This document shows, piece after piece, positions 46,542 to 54,063 of a DNA stretch of 64,000 bases. A program made the position numbers and the translations under genes. Every line of letters begins with the position of its first letter. Position 1 is the first letter of the stretch. The DNA lies in NCBI RefSeq assembly GCF_008370685.1, contig NZ_VTZU01000031.1, forward strand, positions 1 through 64,000, written 5' to 3'. Under the pieces are notes generated by a model. It did no database searches. It worked only from the letters and a program-made list of their open reading frames with translations, and was not told where the DNA came from. This DNA is from Aquimarina sp. RZ0 (GTDB lineage Bacteria; Bacteroidota; Bacteroidia; Flavobacteriales; Flavobacteriaceae).

Positions 46542-46874
46542 ATGAAAATAAATTATAACAATAAAACGTTTAGGGTTGCTGGAGAAAATAAAGACGTTAC
46601 TCATTTTAATTATTTCCAAAAAGGAGCAATTGTATGGGGAGAATATGAAGGAGGAGGGGTGACGAAAGGCACCTTGATTGCAAAAATAGATGAAGACGGA
46701 GTGTTGGATATGCACTACCATCATCTCAATGCTAGTCTGGAATTCAAACTAGGGAGATGTATTTCTACCCCAAAAATACTGGATGACGGAAGGATTGAAC
46801 TTTTTGAGCAGTATGAATCTGTAAATACAGCAGAAGTTTCCAGAGGAGAAATTACTCTTGTCGAGGTGTTGTAA
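46542..46874 (+). CDS. short beta-rich protein of the type named N-acetylglutamate synthase in flavobacteria
   Basis: 110 residues from the ATG at 46542 (MKINYNNKTFRVAGENKDV); the frame is open from 46500, but that overlaps the deformylase. The sequence (FNYFQKGAIVWGEYEGGGV, then KGTLIAKIDEDGVLDM) looks like a small beta-sheet protein. Databases often call it N-acetylglutamate synthase, but no GAT fold is visible, so the role is open. Three bases before the M14 peptidase gene. Confidence 0.65.
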   Translation: MKINYNNKTFRVAGENKDVTHFNYFQKGAIVWGEYEGGGVTKGTLIAKIDEDGVLDMHYHHLNASLEFKLGRCISTPKILDDGRIELFEQYESVNTAEVSRGEITLVEVL

Positions 46875-46877
46875 ACC

Positions 46878-47909
46878 ATGAGTTTTTATAACTATATACA
46901 CGACATTTTAGAAAGTTCTTTTGACCTGGAAGAAGGGAATAAAATAGGGGAGTCCATAGGAGGTAGAGACATATCAGGATATAGAATAGGTCATGGGCCT
47001 AAAAAGATTAGTTTAATAGCAGGGAATCATGCAGATGAACCTGTAGGACCGTTACTTCTTAAAAAACTAGTTTCTTATTTAAGAAAAATAGAAGAGAGCC
47101 ATCCATTATTAAAGAGATATACCTGGTATATTGTCCCACATACAAATCCTGATGGAGAACAGCATAATAAAAAATGGTATTCTTATCGAGATACAAAAAC
47201 AGATCTTGCAAAATACCTGACCCATGTCCAGAGAGAACTACCAGGAGAAGATATTGAATTTGGTTTCCCTATTGATGGCAGTATTGAGTCATTAAGACCA
47301 GAAAATACGGTAGTGTACGATTTTTGGAAAACTGCAAATAGCTCATTTGATTTACATGGATCTCTACATGGGATGAGGGCAACATATGGTCCCTGGTTTT
47401 TAATCGATAAAAATTGGATAGATCGCACACTGCACCTTAGAGAAAAATGTACTTTACAAACTCAAAAATTAGGGTATCATCTGTATGATCTAGATCGTAA
47501 TGGAGAAAAAGGTTTTAAACGTATTGCAGAAGGTTTTTGTACAAGACCAGACAGTCAGGAAATGAGAAAACATTTTCGACAGTTAGGTGATATTAATACG
47601 GCAAAGCAATTTCATGCAAGTTCTATGGAATCTATTCGCAGCCTTGGAGGAGATTGTTTGACATTGGTTACAGAAATGCCATTATTTATATTTCCCAAAG
47701 AAGCAAGAAAATTGAGCTGGCCTGATCCCTATTTGCAAAAATGGTCAGAACAATTCGCACAATGGAAATTAAAATTATCTCTACAACAAATAACTGCCGA
47801 AGAATGTAATCAGGAAGCTATAGAGATGGGAGTGATATCGATGCCCTGGAGAGATCAGATGTGTTTACAATGGCAACTCATTGTAGCAGGATTGGAGAGT
47901 TTGTGCTAA
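46878..47909 (+). CDS. M14-like zinc carboxypeptidase / deacylase
   Basis: 343 residues. The zinc motif HxxE is in AGNHADEPVG, the third zinc His in FDLHGSLHG, and the catalytic Glu in TEMPLF. Arg/Asn substrate residues are likely in PHTNPDGEQ. The layout matches succinylglutamate-desuccinylase/M14-type hydrolases that cut a terminal residue or acyl group. Last gene of the deformylase group. Confidence 0.85.
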   Translation: MSFYNYIHDILESSFDLEEGNKIGESIGGRDISGYRIGHGPKKISLIAGNHADEPVGPLLLKKLVSYLRKIEESHPLLKRYTWYIVPHTNPDGEQHNKKWYSYRDTKTDLAKYLTHVQRELPGEDIEFGFPIDGSIESLRPENTVVYDFWKTANSSFDLHGSLHGMRATYGPWFLIDKNWIDRTLHLREKCTLQTQKLGYHLYDLDRNGEKGFKRIAEGFCTRPDSQEMRKHFRQLGDINTAKQFHASSMESIRSLGGDCLTLVTEMPLFIFPKEARKLSWPDPYLQKWSEQFAQWKLKLSLQQITAEECNQEAIEMGVISMPWRDQMCLQWQLIVAGLESLC

Positions 47910-48019
47910 ACAACGATTCGTCTATCTTTTTTTAATTGTTATGAAAGTGTAATACCATGTATTATTTGAATTTTCTTTTACATAAATTGAAATAATAAAT
48001 GGTATGATTAAAAAAAAAT

Positions 48020-48057
48020 AAAAAGAGCTGCCTAAAAATTTTAGACAGCTCTTTTTT
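48020..48057. terminator. hairpin terminator between convergent genes
   Basis: AAAAAGAGCTGCCTAAAA and TTTTAGACAGCTCTTTTT pair with one mismatch around a 2-nt loop; T-rich on both strands. It separates the M14 gene (+) from the thioredoxin gene (-). Confidence 0.85.
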
Positions 48058-48110
48058 GTAATCAATCAAACTTATATGCTAATCTAGCATAGCATCAATC
48101 TTTTTTCTTA

Positions 48111-48270
48111 TACGATTTGTGATTAAAAAATTCGTATAAATTCATTGAATTATTTTTTCTTTATGCAAGGCAAAAAAATCAAGCATAGCTATAGCTACGG
48201 TTTATTTTTTAAACGAAGTAGAAAGGAAAAAGAAACGATGAATATGCGAAATTTTTAGTTATAAATCGTA
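48111..48270. mobile_element. family B miniature inverted-repeat element, copy 2, inside the thioredoxin 3' end
   Basis: 160 bases that read as identical to the copy at 18648-18807 and lie in the same orientation. It is flanked by TTA on both sides (48108-48110, 48271-48273), a 3-bp target duplication. Removing it and one TTA joins the thioredoxin frame to a typical C-terminus ending at 48079. It is thus a real recent insertion. Confidence 0.9.
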
Positions 48271-48559
48271 TTAATTGTGATTCTTGAGCTAAACCTGTTA
48301 TTTTATCTACAACTTTAGCATCTTTAATAAAGAACAATGCTGGGATACTCCGTATTTGGAATTGAGCAGAAAGCTCACTGTTTTGATCTACATTTATTTT
48401 TCTGATTTCAATGTGATCTTTATACTCCACTGATAGTTTTTCTACGATCGGTAAAAGGGATTGACAGGGGCCACACCAATCTGCATAAAAATCTAATAAC
48501 ACCGGTTTATCCTGACTTAATACATCTGTAAATTCTTGAGTGTTTTCTATTGTTTTCAT
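48209..48559 (-). CDS. thioredoxin with element-derived C-terminal tail
   Basis: 116 residues, active site FYADWCGPC. The fold is complete through GLAQESQL. The last 20 residues (IRFITKNFAYSSFLFPFYFV) are encoded by the inserted family B element and are unlike any thioredoxin. The pre-insertion frame, rebuilt by dropping the element, ends RKKIDAMLD and stop, as thioredoxins usually do. The inserted tail is hydrophobic and aromatic and might anchor, destabilise or be harmless. Last gene of the isochorismatase-OsmC-thioredoxin operon. Confidence 0.9.
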   Translation of the reverse strand: MKTIENTQEFTDVLSQDKPVLLDFYADWCGPCQSLLPIVEKLSVEYKDHIEIRKINVDQNSELSAQFQIRSIPALFFIKDAKVVDKITGLAQESQLIRFITKNFAYSSFLFPFYFV

Positions 48560-48572
48560 ATTTTTTTATTGT

Positions 48573-48992
48573 TTACGAAACAGGTTCAAGAATATTAGAA
48601 TCTTTAAATTCCCAATCTCCTCTTACCATTCTGGTTACATAACAGTTGTCACCTTCTTTGATTAGTAAATTGCGTTGTTCATCTGTGATATCGCCTTCGA
48701 TGCTTATCGTTGACTCTATTGTAGTTTTAAAACTGCCGTCAGCTTGTCTTGATACTACCTGAGATAACTCAGCATTTACATCCTCTATTTTCCACCCTTT
48801 TCTTCTTGCAACGTTCCGAATGGTTGCTACTTTGCACATAGAAATACCTGCTAGTAAAAACTCTACAGGAGAGAAACCTAAATCTGTTCCTTTTGCTGGT
48901 ATCGGTTCATCACCTACAACAGAATGTCTACCGTTACTAATTATAGATTGGTATCCTGTTGGGATGTTTTTTATCTTAATTTCTGTTGCCAT
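48573..48992 (-). CDS. OsmC family protein
   Basis: 139 residues. The OsmC/Ohr pattern is visible: PAKGTDLGFSPVEFLLAGIS before the reactive Cys in SMCKVATIRNVARR, and ITDEQRNLLIKEGDNCYVTR with a second Cys. Such proteins reduce organic hydroperoxides. It lies 13 bases before thioredoxin and 11 after the isochorismatase gene, so a redox operon is likely. Confidence 0.88.
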   Translation of the reverse strand: MATEIKIKNIPTGYQSIISNGRHSVVGDEPIPAKGTDLGFSPVEFLLAGISMCKVATIRNVARRKGWKIEDVNAELSQVVSRQADGSFKTTIESTISIEGDITDEQRNLLIKEGDNCYVTRMVRGDWEFKDSNILEPVS

Positions 48993-49003
48993 AGAACTAT
49001 CTT

Positions 49004-49729
49004 TTATTTTGATTTATTAATCTCGCTTACGATTTCTTTAGTCGTATATACGTGGCTGGCAATCATCTTAAAATTAACAACTGCAGCCTCATAAGCATTC
49101 ATTCCGGGAAGAATAGCTCCCGCCGTTGCATCAGAAACGACCGCAACTCTAAAACCAGATTCTACAAGATCTCTCATATGTGATTCTGTACAAAGATTAG
49201 CAGACATTCCTGCTAATATTACATTATCAAATCCGTGTTTACGTAATTGCAGCGCGAGATCATTAGATTCTGGTCCATATACTTTATGGGGGTTTGTAAC
49301 TACTACATTTTCTCCATCAATATATTTTTTATATTGATCCAACCAATCCGCTCCAGACCCCTCAAAACCGTCTGTCTTAAGCGTATGAGATCTGTCAAAC
49401 ATATTGATTTTGTGCATCAACGCTTCCAGAGCTCCTTCAATCTTCCAATTATGATCGTGCTTGTAGTAATAGTGCGGAGATACAAAAACTGTGATATTCT
49501 TTTTTTTTGCCACCTTAAAAAGGTCGTCTAGATTCTTTACAGTTCCATTTTTTGTTACGCTTTCTCCAACGACACCCCAGGTTACTCCATCAGGGCTTAA
49601 AAAATCATTTTGGGGGTCTGTGATCACAATAGCTGTACGTGAATCTACAGTAAATCCCGGATCGGGTAATTGAGCATATATATTTAAACTCGATACCAAT
49701 ACTACTAAAATTACTACTATTCTTTTCAT
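49004..49729 (-). CDS. exported isochorismatase-like cysteine hydrolase
   Basis: 241 residues, N-terminal signal peptide (IVVILVVLVSSLNIYAQ) then DSRTAIVITDPQNDFLSPDG, with the catalytic Asp; the nucleophile Cys is in GMSANLCTESHMRDL. Family members cleave amides and vinyl ethers. Export is unusual for the family and suggests a periplasmic job. First gene of the operon with OsmC and thioredoxin; an AraC gene is just upstream. Confidence 0.85.
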   Translation of the reverse strand: MKRIVVILVVLVSSLNIYAQLPDPGFTVDSRTAIVITDPQNDFLSPDGVTWGVVGESVTKNGTVKNLDDLFKVAKKKNITVFVSPHYYYKHDHNWKIEGALEALMHKINMFDRSHTLKTDGFEGSGADWLDQYKKYIDGENVVVTNPHKVYGPESNDLALQLRKHGFDNVILAGMSANLCTESHMRDLVESGFRVAVVSDATAGAILPGMNAYEAAVVNFKMIASHVYTTKEIVSEINKSK

Positions 49730-49804
49730 CGTTTTGTTTTTTATGTGTTATACTTAATTTAACACTACAAAGATGTATCATAAAAGAAGGTAGTAGGTAG
49801 GTAA

Positions 49805-50656
49805 CTATTCCTTAAGAGTTGGCAATTCTTCCTTAGCTATATTTTGTTTGAATTCTGAAGGAGAAACTCCTTCATGTTTTTTGAAAAACCTGCTAAAAGT
49901 CTGAATATCATCAAAACCAATTTCAAAAGCTATTTCTTTGATATGTAGGGTAGTATAGCGTAATAACCTTTTTGCTTCTAGCATAACCCTATCCTGAATA
50001 TATTGTAGAGGTGTTTTGAAACCTATTTTAGAAAATATATTAGAAAGTGTTTTGGGTGATTTATACAATAGTTCCGCATATTGAGTAACCGTATGTTTTT
50101 GCTTAAAATGTTGCTCTACAAGAAAGTTGAACTCTCTGACAATATCCGAATCTGCTTTTTTATCAGGATAATTCTCTTGTGATTTATATACTCTGGCACA
50201 TAAAATAAGATATCGTTTAAGCATCATTTGAAGCATCTCTATCTGGAGGCTGTCATCGGATTCCATTTCTATAGAAAACATTTTCCATAGTGTTTCGAAC
50301 TTATCGATTTCTTCTTTAGGAATTTTGATAATAGGTAATTGTGAGGCTCCAAAAAATAAGATTCCTTTACAGCCCACTTCGGTATCATGATCAAGAATAC
50401 AATAAAAAGGTCTATTAAACCTTAAAAACCTTATCTGTCCAATGTTTTTGGCAACCACACGATGAAATTCAGTTAAAAACACAATATTATCACGCTTAAA
50501 AAAACATTGCTTACCATCTATAATAAGTTCATTAGTATCTTCTGTAAACCAAAGAACAGTAAGACTACTTTCAATGCTTTCTTTTAAAACACTACAGCGA
50601 GTATGATCTATGACTTCTAACTGGAGGTATTCTTTTATGCTTCCTAGAAATTTCAT
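49805..50656 (-). CDS. AraC family transcription regulator
   Basis: 283 residues with an N-terminal sensor and a C-terminal double HTH (YAELLYKSPKTLSNIFSK, IAFEIGFDDIQTFSRFFKK, EGVSPSEFKQN). It is 75 bases upstream of the isochorismatase-OsmC-thioredoxin operon on the same strand and is the likely regulator of it. Confidence 0.88.
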   Translation of the reverse strand: MKFLGSIKEYLQLEVIDHTRCSVLKESIESSLTVLWFTEDTNELIIDGKQCFFKRDNIVFLTEFHRVVAKNIGQIRFLRFNRPFYCILDHDTEVGCKGILFFGASQLPIIKIPKEEIDKFETLWKMFSIEMESDDSLQIEMLQMMLKRYLILCARVYKSQENYPDKKADSDIVREFNFLVEQHFKQKHTVTQYAELLYKSPKTLSNIFSKIGFKTPLQYIQDRVMLEAKRLLRYTTLHIKEIAFEIGFDDIQTFSRFFKKHEGVSPSEFKQNIAKEELPTLKE

Positions 50657-50848
50657 TTGTTTTTAAAAATAGATATGTGCCAATACAACCTATTTTTTAA
50701 TTAAGTAAAAAACAATTAGCACATTTTCTTATGCACCAAAGATATCGCTATTTTTTTAATCGTATTACATGTTATTGATTGTTAAAAAGTTGGCTTTCTA
50801 TAATTGCATTTTCAAATAGGGACTATACCGTATATGCGATTTCGTTTC

Positions 50849-50990
50849 TCAAATGAAATTACCTGCTAAAATCATTTATTTTTGTTTCGCGTATCGAAAT
50901 AAAAAGCATCGATAGCGCTGCTATCTATGAATTTTCTCTCTCATCTGAATTAAAAAAAATTGATTCAGTTTATGGTGATTTCATCCAAGA
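50849..50990. repeat. family E inverted-repeat element, copy 3 (longer)
   Basis: AAATGAAATTACCTGCTAAA at one end and GGTGATTTCATCC at the other, as in the copy at 27704, but with about 50 extra bases (CATCGATAGCGCTGCTATC region) in the centre. Confidence 0.45.
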
Positions 50991-50997
50991 ACTGATA

Positions 50998-51150
50998 TTA
51001 GTTCAATGTGTTCATAAAAGCGCGATTTTTTTTAATACTGGCATCTCCTTCTTCTTCTAGTGCAAAATGTCCTGTGTCATAGATGTTATAATCAATGTTT
51101 TTAAAATCTTTTTTAAAAGTTTTTGCTCCAGACTCCGGAAAAATTAAATG
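50998..51150 (-). pseudogene. C-terminal fragment of an alpha/beta hydrolase
   Basis: The minus-strand frame ends HLIFPESGAKTFKKDFKN and YDTGHFALEEEGDASIKKNR, which is the end of an alpha/beta hydrolase with its catalytic His in DTGHFALE. The rest of the gene is missing: at 51153-51155 it meets the TTA edge of the family A element, beyond which no hydrolase sequence continues. The open frame runs into the element, but this is not native protein. Confidence 0.7.
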
Positions 51151-51155
51151 GCTTA

Positions 51156-51310
51156 GAGCTTGTTTAAAAACCTTACTTCTTGAAAACAAATATTTTAAGA
51201 ACCGTGAGCTTACTTCAAATAATTAAAATATCTCGATATTCTCATCATTTGAAGTGTCCTCAGAACCTCAAACTATTGATTTTCAATTTGTATTCTTTTT
51301 AAACATACTC
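51156..51310. mobile_element. family A miniature inverted-repeat element, copy 2 (155 bp)
   Basis: Opposite orientation to the copy at 11875-12029 and exactly the same length. GAGCTTGTTTAAAAA and TTTTTAAACATACTC ends, TTA flanks at 51153-51155 and 51311-51313. When reversed, it aligns along its length with copy 1 (about two thirds identical by eye), including the ACTTCAAAT / ATTTGAAGT palindrome. It borders the truncated hydrolase. Confidence 0.7.
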
Positions 51311-51312
51311 TT

Positions 51313-51725
51313 AACTAACAATGAATTTCTAACAATTAAGAGGATTTTTAAAACCGATTTCTGGAGATTTGATATAGCTGTATTTAAGTTCAAGAAAAAA
51401 AACTTGGCATATGGGTTATTTCCAATAAGATGGAATGAGAACAAAAAACAAATTATCCGTTTTAAAACAGAACCTGCTAATTTTGGAGATTATCCTTTTA
51501 GATGTAATTTTTTAAAGACATATGGAGGGTCAACTCAATTATTGAATCGACTAAATTCAACATCCAAGGCTGAAATTTTAGGATGCCATATCATAAGGTT
51601 CTGAAGTATTTATATGTCTTGAAAAGCGTATTTGCCCCCAAAGTAAAATTTTACCTGGTCTTATAACTCCTTTTGACTTTGAATTAACTGAAATCGATAC
51701 AGAAGAGATCATAAGTTCCGGATGA
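51313..51725 (+). pseudogene. gene remnant with one frameshift, family unknown
   Basis: Coding-like text starts beyond the family A element (KRIFKTDFWRFDIAVFKF, KTEPANFGDYPFRCNFLKTYG) and stops at 51604 in GCHIIRF. One frame over it goes on as SEVFICLEKRICPQSKILPG and TPFDFELTEIDTEEIISSG to a stop at 51725. The 5' end is missing or replaced by the element. Not recognised. Confidence 0.4.
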
Positions 51726-52225
51726 CCATCCGGTAAAAAAATTATGCTCAGGTTCTAGATTTTTAAAATAATAAATACTGTTGAAAAATCTATTGTATAG
51801 AAATGGGTATTTTGTATTCTTTAATATTCACGTTTAATTCATTGAATGTGGTAACTATTACTATAGACGTTTTTTTTGATTAGATGGTTGTCTCATTCGT
51901 AGATTGAGTTTAAACATTTTGTAATAACCAAGCGTAGTAAATCGGATACTTTTCTCTGTAGTAAGTTAAATGATTTTCAGAACCTTGGAGATTGTAATTT
52001 TCACTACTTGATTTATAGTGTTCTTCTACTTCTTATAATGGAATTTTGGATCTTCTCAATACTCGTTTCATAATGTTGAAATTTTAGTTAAACAATATTT
52101 GAGCAGTACCCAAACGGAAGCTAAAATCTCTGCCCAAAAGGAAACGGAATAAATAAATAAATGAAAGATGATGTGTTGTCTTTACACTGTAGTTTTTTGA
52201 TGGAAATATTTTACGAGTTTAAATT
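51726..52225. other. intergenic 500 bp, mostly unassigned
   Basis: AT-rich, no intact gene. A small palindrome CCGGATGACCATCCGG sits at 51718-51733, just over the end of the remnant. Nothing else was recognised up to the tRNA fragment. Confidence 0.3.
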
Positions 52226-52280
52226 GCGGGCAGAGAGACTCGAACTCTCACACCTCTGGACACTAGATCCTAAGTCTACT
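52226..52280 (-). tRNA. tRNA-Leu 3' fragment (anticodon arm to acceptor end), not a full tRNA
   Basis: On the minus strand the sequence runs through an anticodon arm with loop CTTAGGA (anticodon TAG, Leu) and stem GTAGA/TCTAG, a variable arm, the T arm AGAGTTCGAGTCTCT, and the acceptor 3' strand GCCCGC. The 5' third (acceptor 5' strand and D arm) is missing and replaced by AT-rich DNA. This 55-nt piece is what integrases leave at attachment sites in tRNA genes. It cannot make a working tRNA. Confidence 0.7.
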
Positions 52281-52535
52281 AATTTTTTAATTTCTACTAA
52301 TTTACAAAAACTAAAATTTTTGAGGTTACTTACAATACTATAATGTTGAACCTTAGTAATTGATACCATAACTTTTACAATCAACTTTCTAATGTCGTAA
52401 TTGTGATAGCATGTCTATTTTGTATAACCTTTCTGTCGGAAATCTTTAAGGATTTGCCGGACTTTTACTAACCCCGATGCGGCGTTCTACTGTAATTTTG
52501 AGTTATTAAAATCAATAAGTTAGAAAAGCAGTATT

Positions 52536-53180
52536 ATGGTTGATGTTGTATTAAGCGTTTTGAAAGATAAACTTAATGAATATTTTAAAAATGTAGTTGG
52601 TACTACAGAATCTAATATAATAGAGTTTATTAGTACCACTAATAATGACCCCGTTTCCTTTACGAATGATAAAATCACGCCATTTTTAATTAATATTTCT
52701 GAGGATAGAAAATTCAGAAATGCTGATCAATTTTCGGGCATTGTAAGAAACGGAATCAGAACACAAGGCAATCCCGAAATAAGAATAGAGCTTTTGATTC
52801 TTTTTGTGTCTAAGTTTAGTAAATATGATCAGGCACTTAAATTTTTATCCCATGTAATCAAGTTTTTTCAGGTCAATAGGGTTTTTAATCCACTTAATTC
52901 CCCACAACTTTCTGAAGAAAGTATAGAGAAATTGGTTGTAGAACTAGTTTCACTTCCCTTAGAAGAACAGAATCAAGTATGGCATTCTTTAAATACCTCC
53001 TATTTACCCTCTGTATTGTATAGAGTTCGTTTATTATCATTTATCGATGAACAAAGTATAGAGTTTGTTGGAACTCCACTGCAAGAGATCAATCTGGCAG
53101 TTGTCGAAAAATATCCTCTTCCAGAAACCCTGGATCCTGAGGAGGAGGAGGAAGAAAATAATATAATTAACCAAGCATAA
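52536..53180 (+). CDS. eCIS tail terminator / cap protein (Pvc16/Afp16, DUF4255)
   Basis: 214 residues. VVLSVLKDKLNEYFK at the start and the region LLSFIDEQSIEFVGTPLQ match DUF4255 proteins, which cap the sheath-tube end in PVC, Afp and AlgoCIS particles. A very acidic C-terminal tail (DPEEEEEENN) follows. First gene of the injection-system operon, unlike PVC where this gene is last. Confidence 0.85.
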   Translation: MVDVVLSVLKDKLNEYFKNVVGTTESNIIEFISTTNNDPVSFTNDKITPFLINISEDRKFRNADQFSGIVRNGIRTQGNPEIRIELLILFVSKFSKYDQALKFLSHVIKFFQVNRVFNPLNSPQLSEESIEKLVVELVSLPLEEQNQVWHSLNTSYLPSVLYRVRLLSFIDEQSIEFVGTPLQEINLAVVEKYPLPETLDPEEEEEENNIINQA

Positions 53181-53215
53181 GAAATAGCTGATAAAGCTGA
53201 GATAAAAACAAGATC

Positions 53216-53992
53216 ATGAAGTATCAAGAATTCTTTTCTATTACGATAGGACACTCCTATTTTTCAGGAGCAGCAGCCGATTTGGTACTCATTCCGGTAT
53301 TAGAAACAGAGCAGCTTTTAAAAAAACGAGGATTGCTTCTTAAAAAAACGGTCAGAGGAATACGTTGCCTTGTTGGAATTGATAAAGAAAACAAGGGTTT
53401 TTCCGAAAAGATCCAGAATGATGTATTTGCTTTTTATGTTTTTCCTACTTCGGATACGGTTCGGGAATTCACGGATATGTCTGAGGTAAAAGAAGGTGAA
53501 ATGATGTTTTTTACCAATGAAAAATTACGTAAAAATCAACTTGAGTTAGTTGCTAGCGAAATTGAACAGGAAGGGGCTTATCAGAGATTTCCTGCGCTAG
53601 CAAAAGTAGAAATTAAAGGAAGTGAAATGAATTCAGAAGGCGTTGGTACGTTATTTACATACCAGGTTCAGTTTGCTGCTAAGGCTATAAAATGGAAGTA
53701 TTATTTTATTTCTAATTCTGAAGATCCAATTATAACATTAGAATCTAGAGACGAGCAAATCAGTTTTAATGAAATTATCATTGACGAAAATAGCACAGAT
53801 CAGATTGTCACTTCCATACGATTAAATTTCCCCAACACCCAAATAAAGGCTTTTGAGTCTAAAGATTTGGTTCCTCATAGCAATAAACCTATAAAAAATA
53901 TCAAACTGATCAAAAATGGAGATGTGCTTATTAACCATTTATCTAATCCCAAAAAAGAACAAAACGGTATTCAAATAATCAAAATTAAGTAA
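53216..53992 (+). CDS. uncharacterised eCIS-associated protein between cap and sheath genes
   Basis: 258 residues, no recognised domain, no signal peptide. It starts MKYQEFFSITIGHSYFSGAA and ends in a lysine-rich tail. The sequence is mixed alpha/beta with many charged residues (FTYQVQFAAKAIKWKYYFI). Position 35 bases after the cap gene and before the sheath suggests a structural or assembly role, for example at the cap. No function can be assigned from sequence. Confidence 0.7.
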   Translation: MKYQEFFSITIGHSYFSGAAADLVLIPVLETEQLLKKRGLLLKKTVRGIRCLVGIDKENKGFSEKIQNDVFAFYVFPTSDTVREFTDMSEVKEGEMMFFTNEKLRKNQLELVASEIEQEGAYQRFPALAKVEIKGSEMNSEGVGTLFTYQVQFAAKAIKWKYYFISNSEDPIITLESRDEQISFNEIIIDENSTDQIVTSIRLNFPNTQIKAFESKDLVPHSNKPIKNIKLIKNGDVLINHLSNPKKEQNGIQIIKIK

Positions 53993-54063
53993 GAAAAAGT
54001 ATCTCGAAGAAATCATATGGATTTTTAGAAATGCCAATTATAAACATTTAAAATTTTTAAAAT

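Noticed and set aside
52161..52343. Small plus-strand ORF over the tRNA fragment
   Set aside because: The frame crosses the reversed tRNA piece (residues RAERLELSHLWTLD are its complement), so it is not a protein gene.
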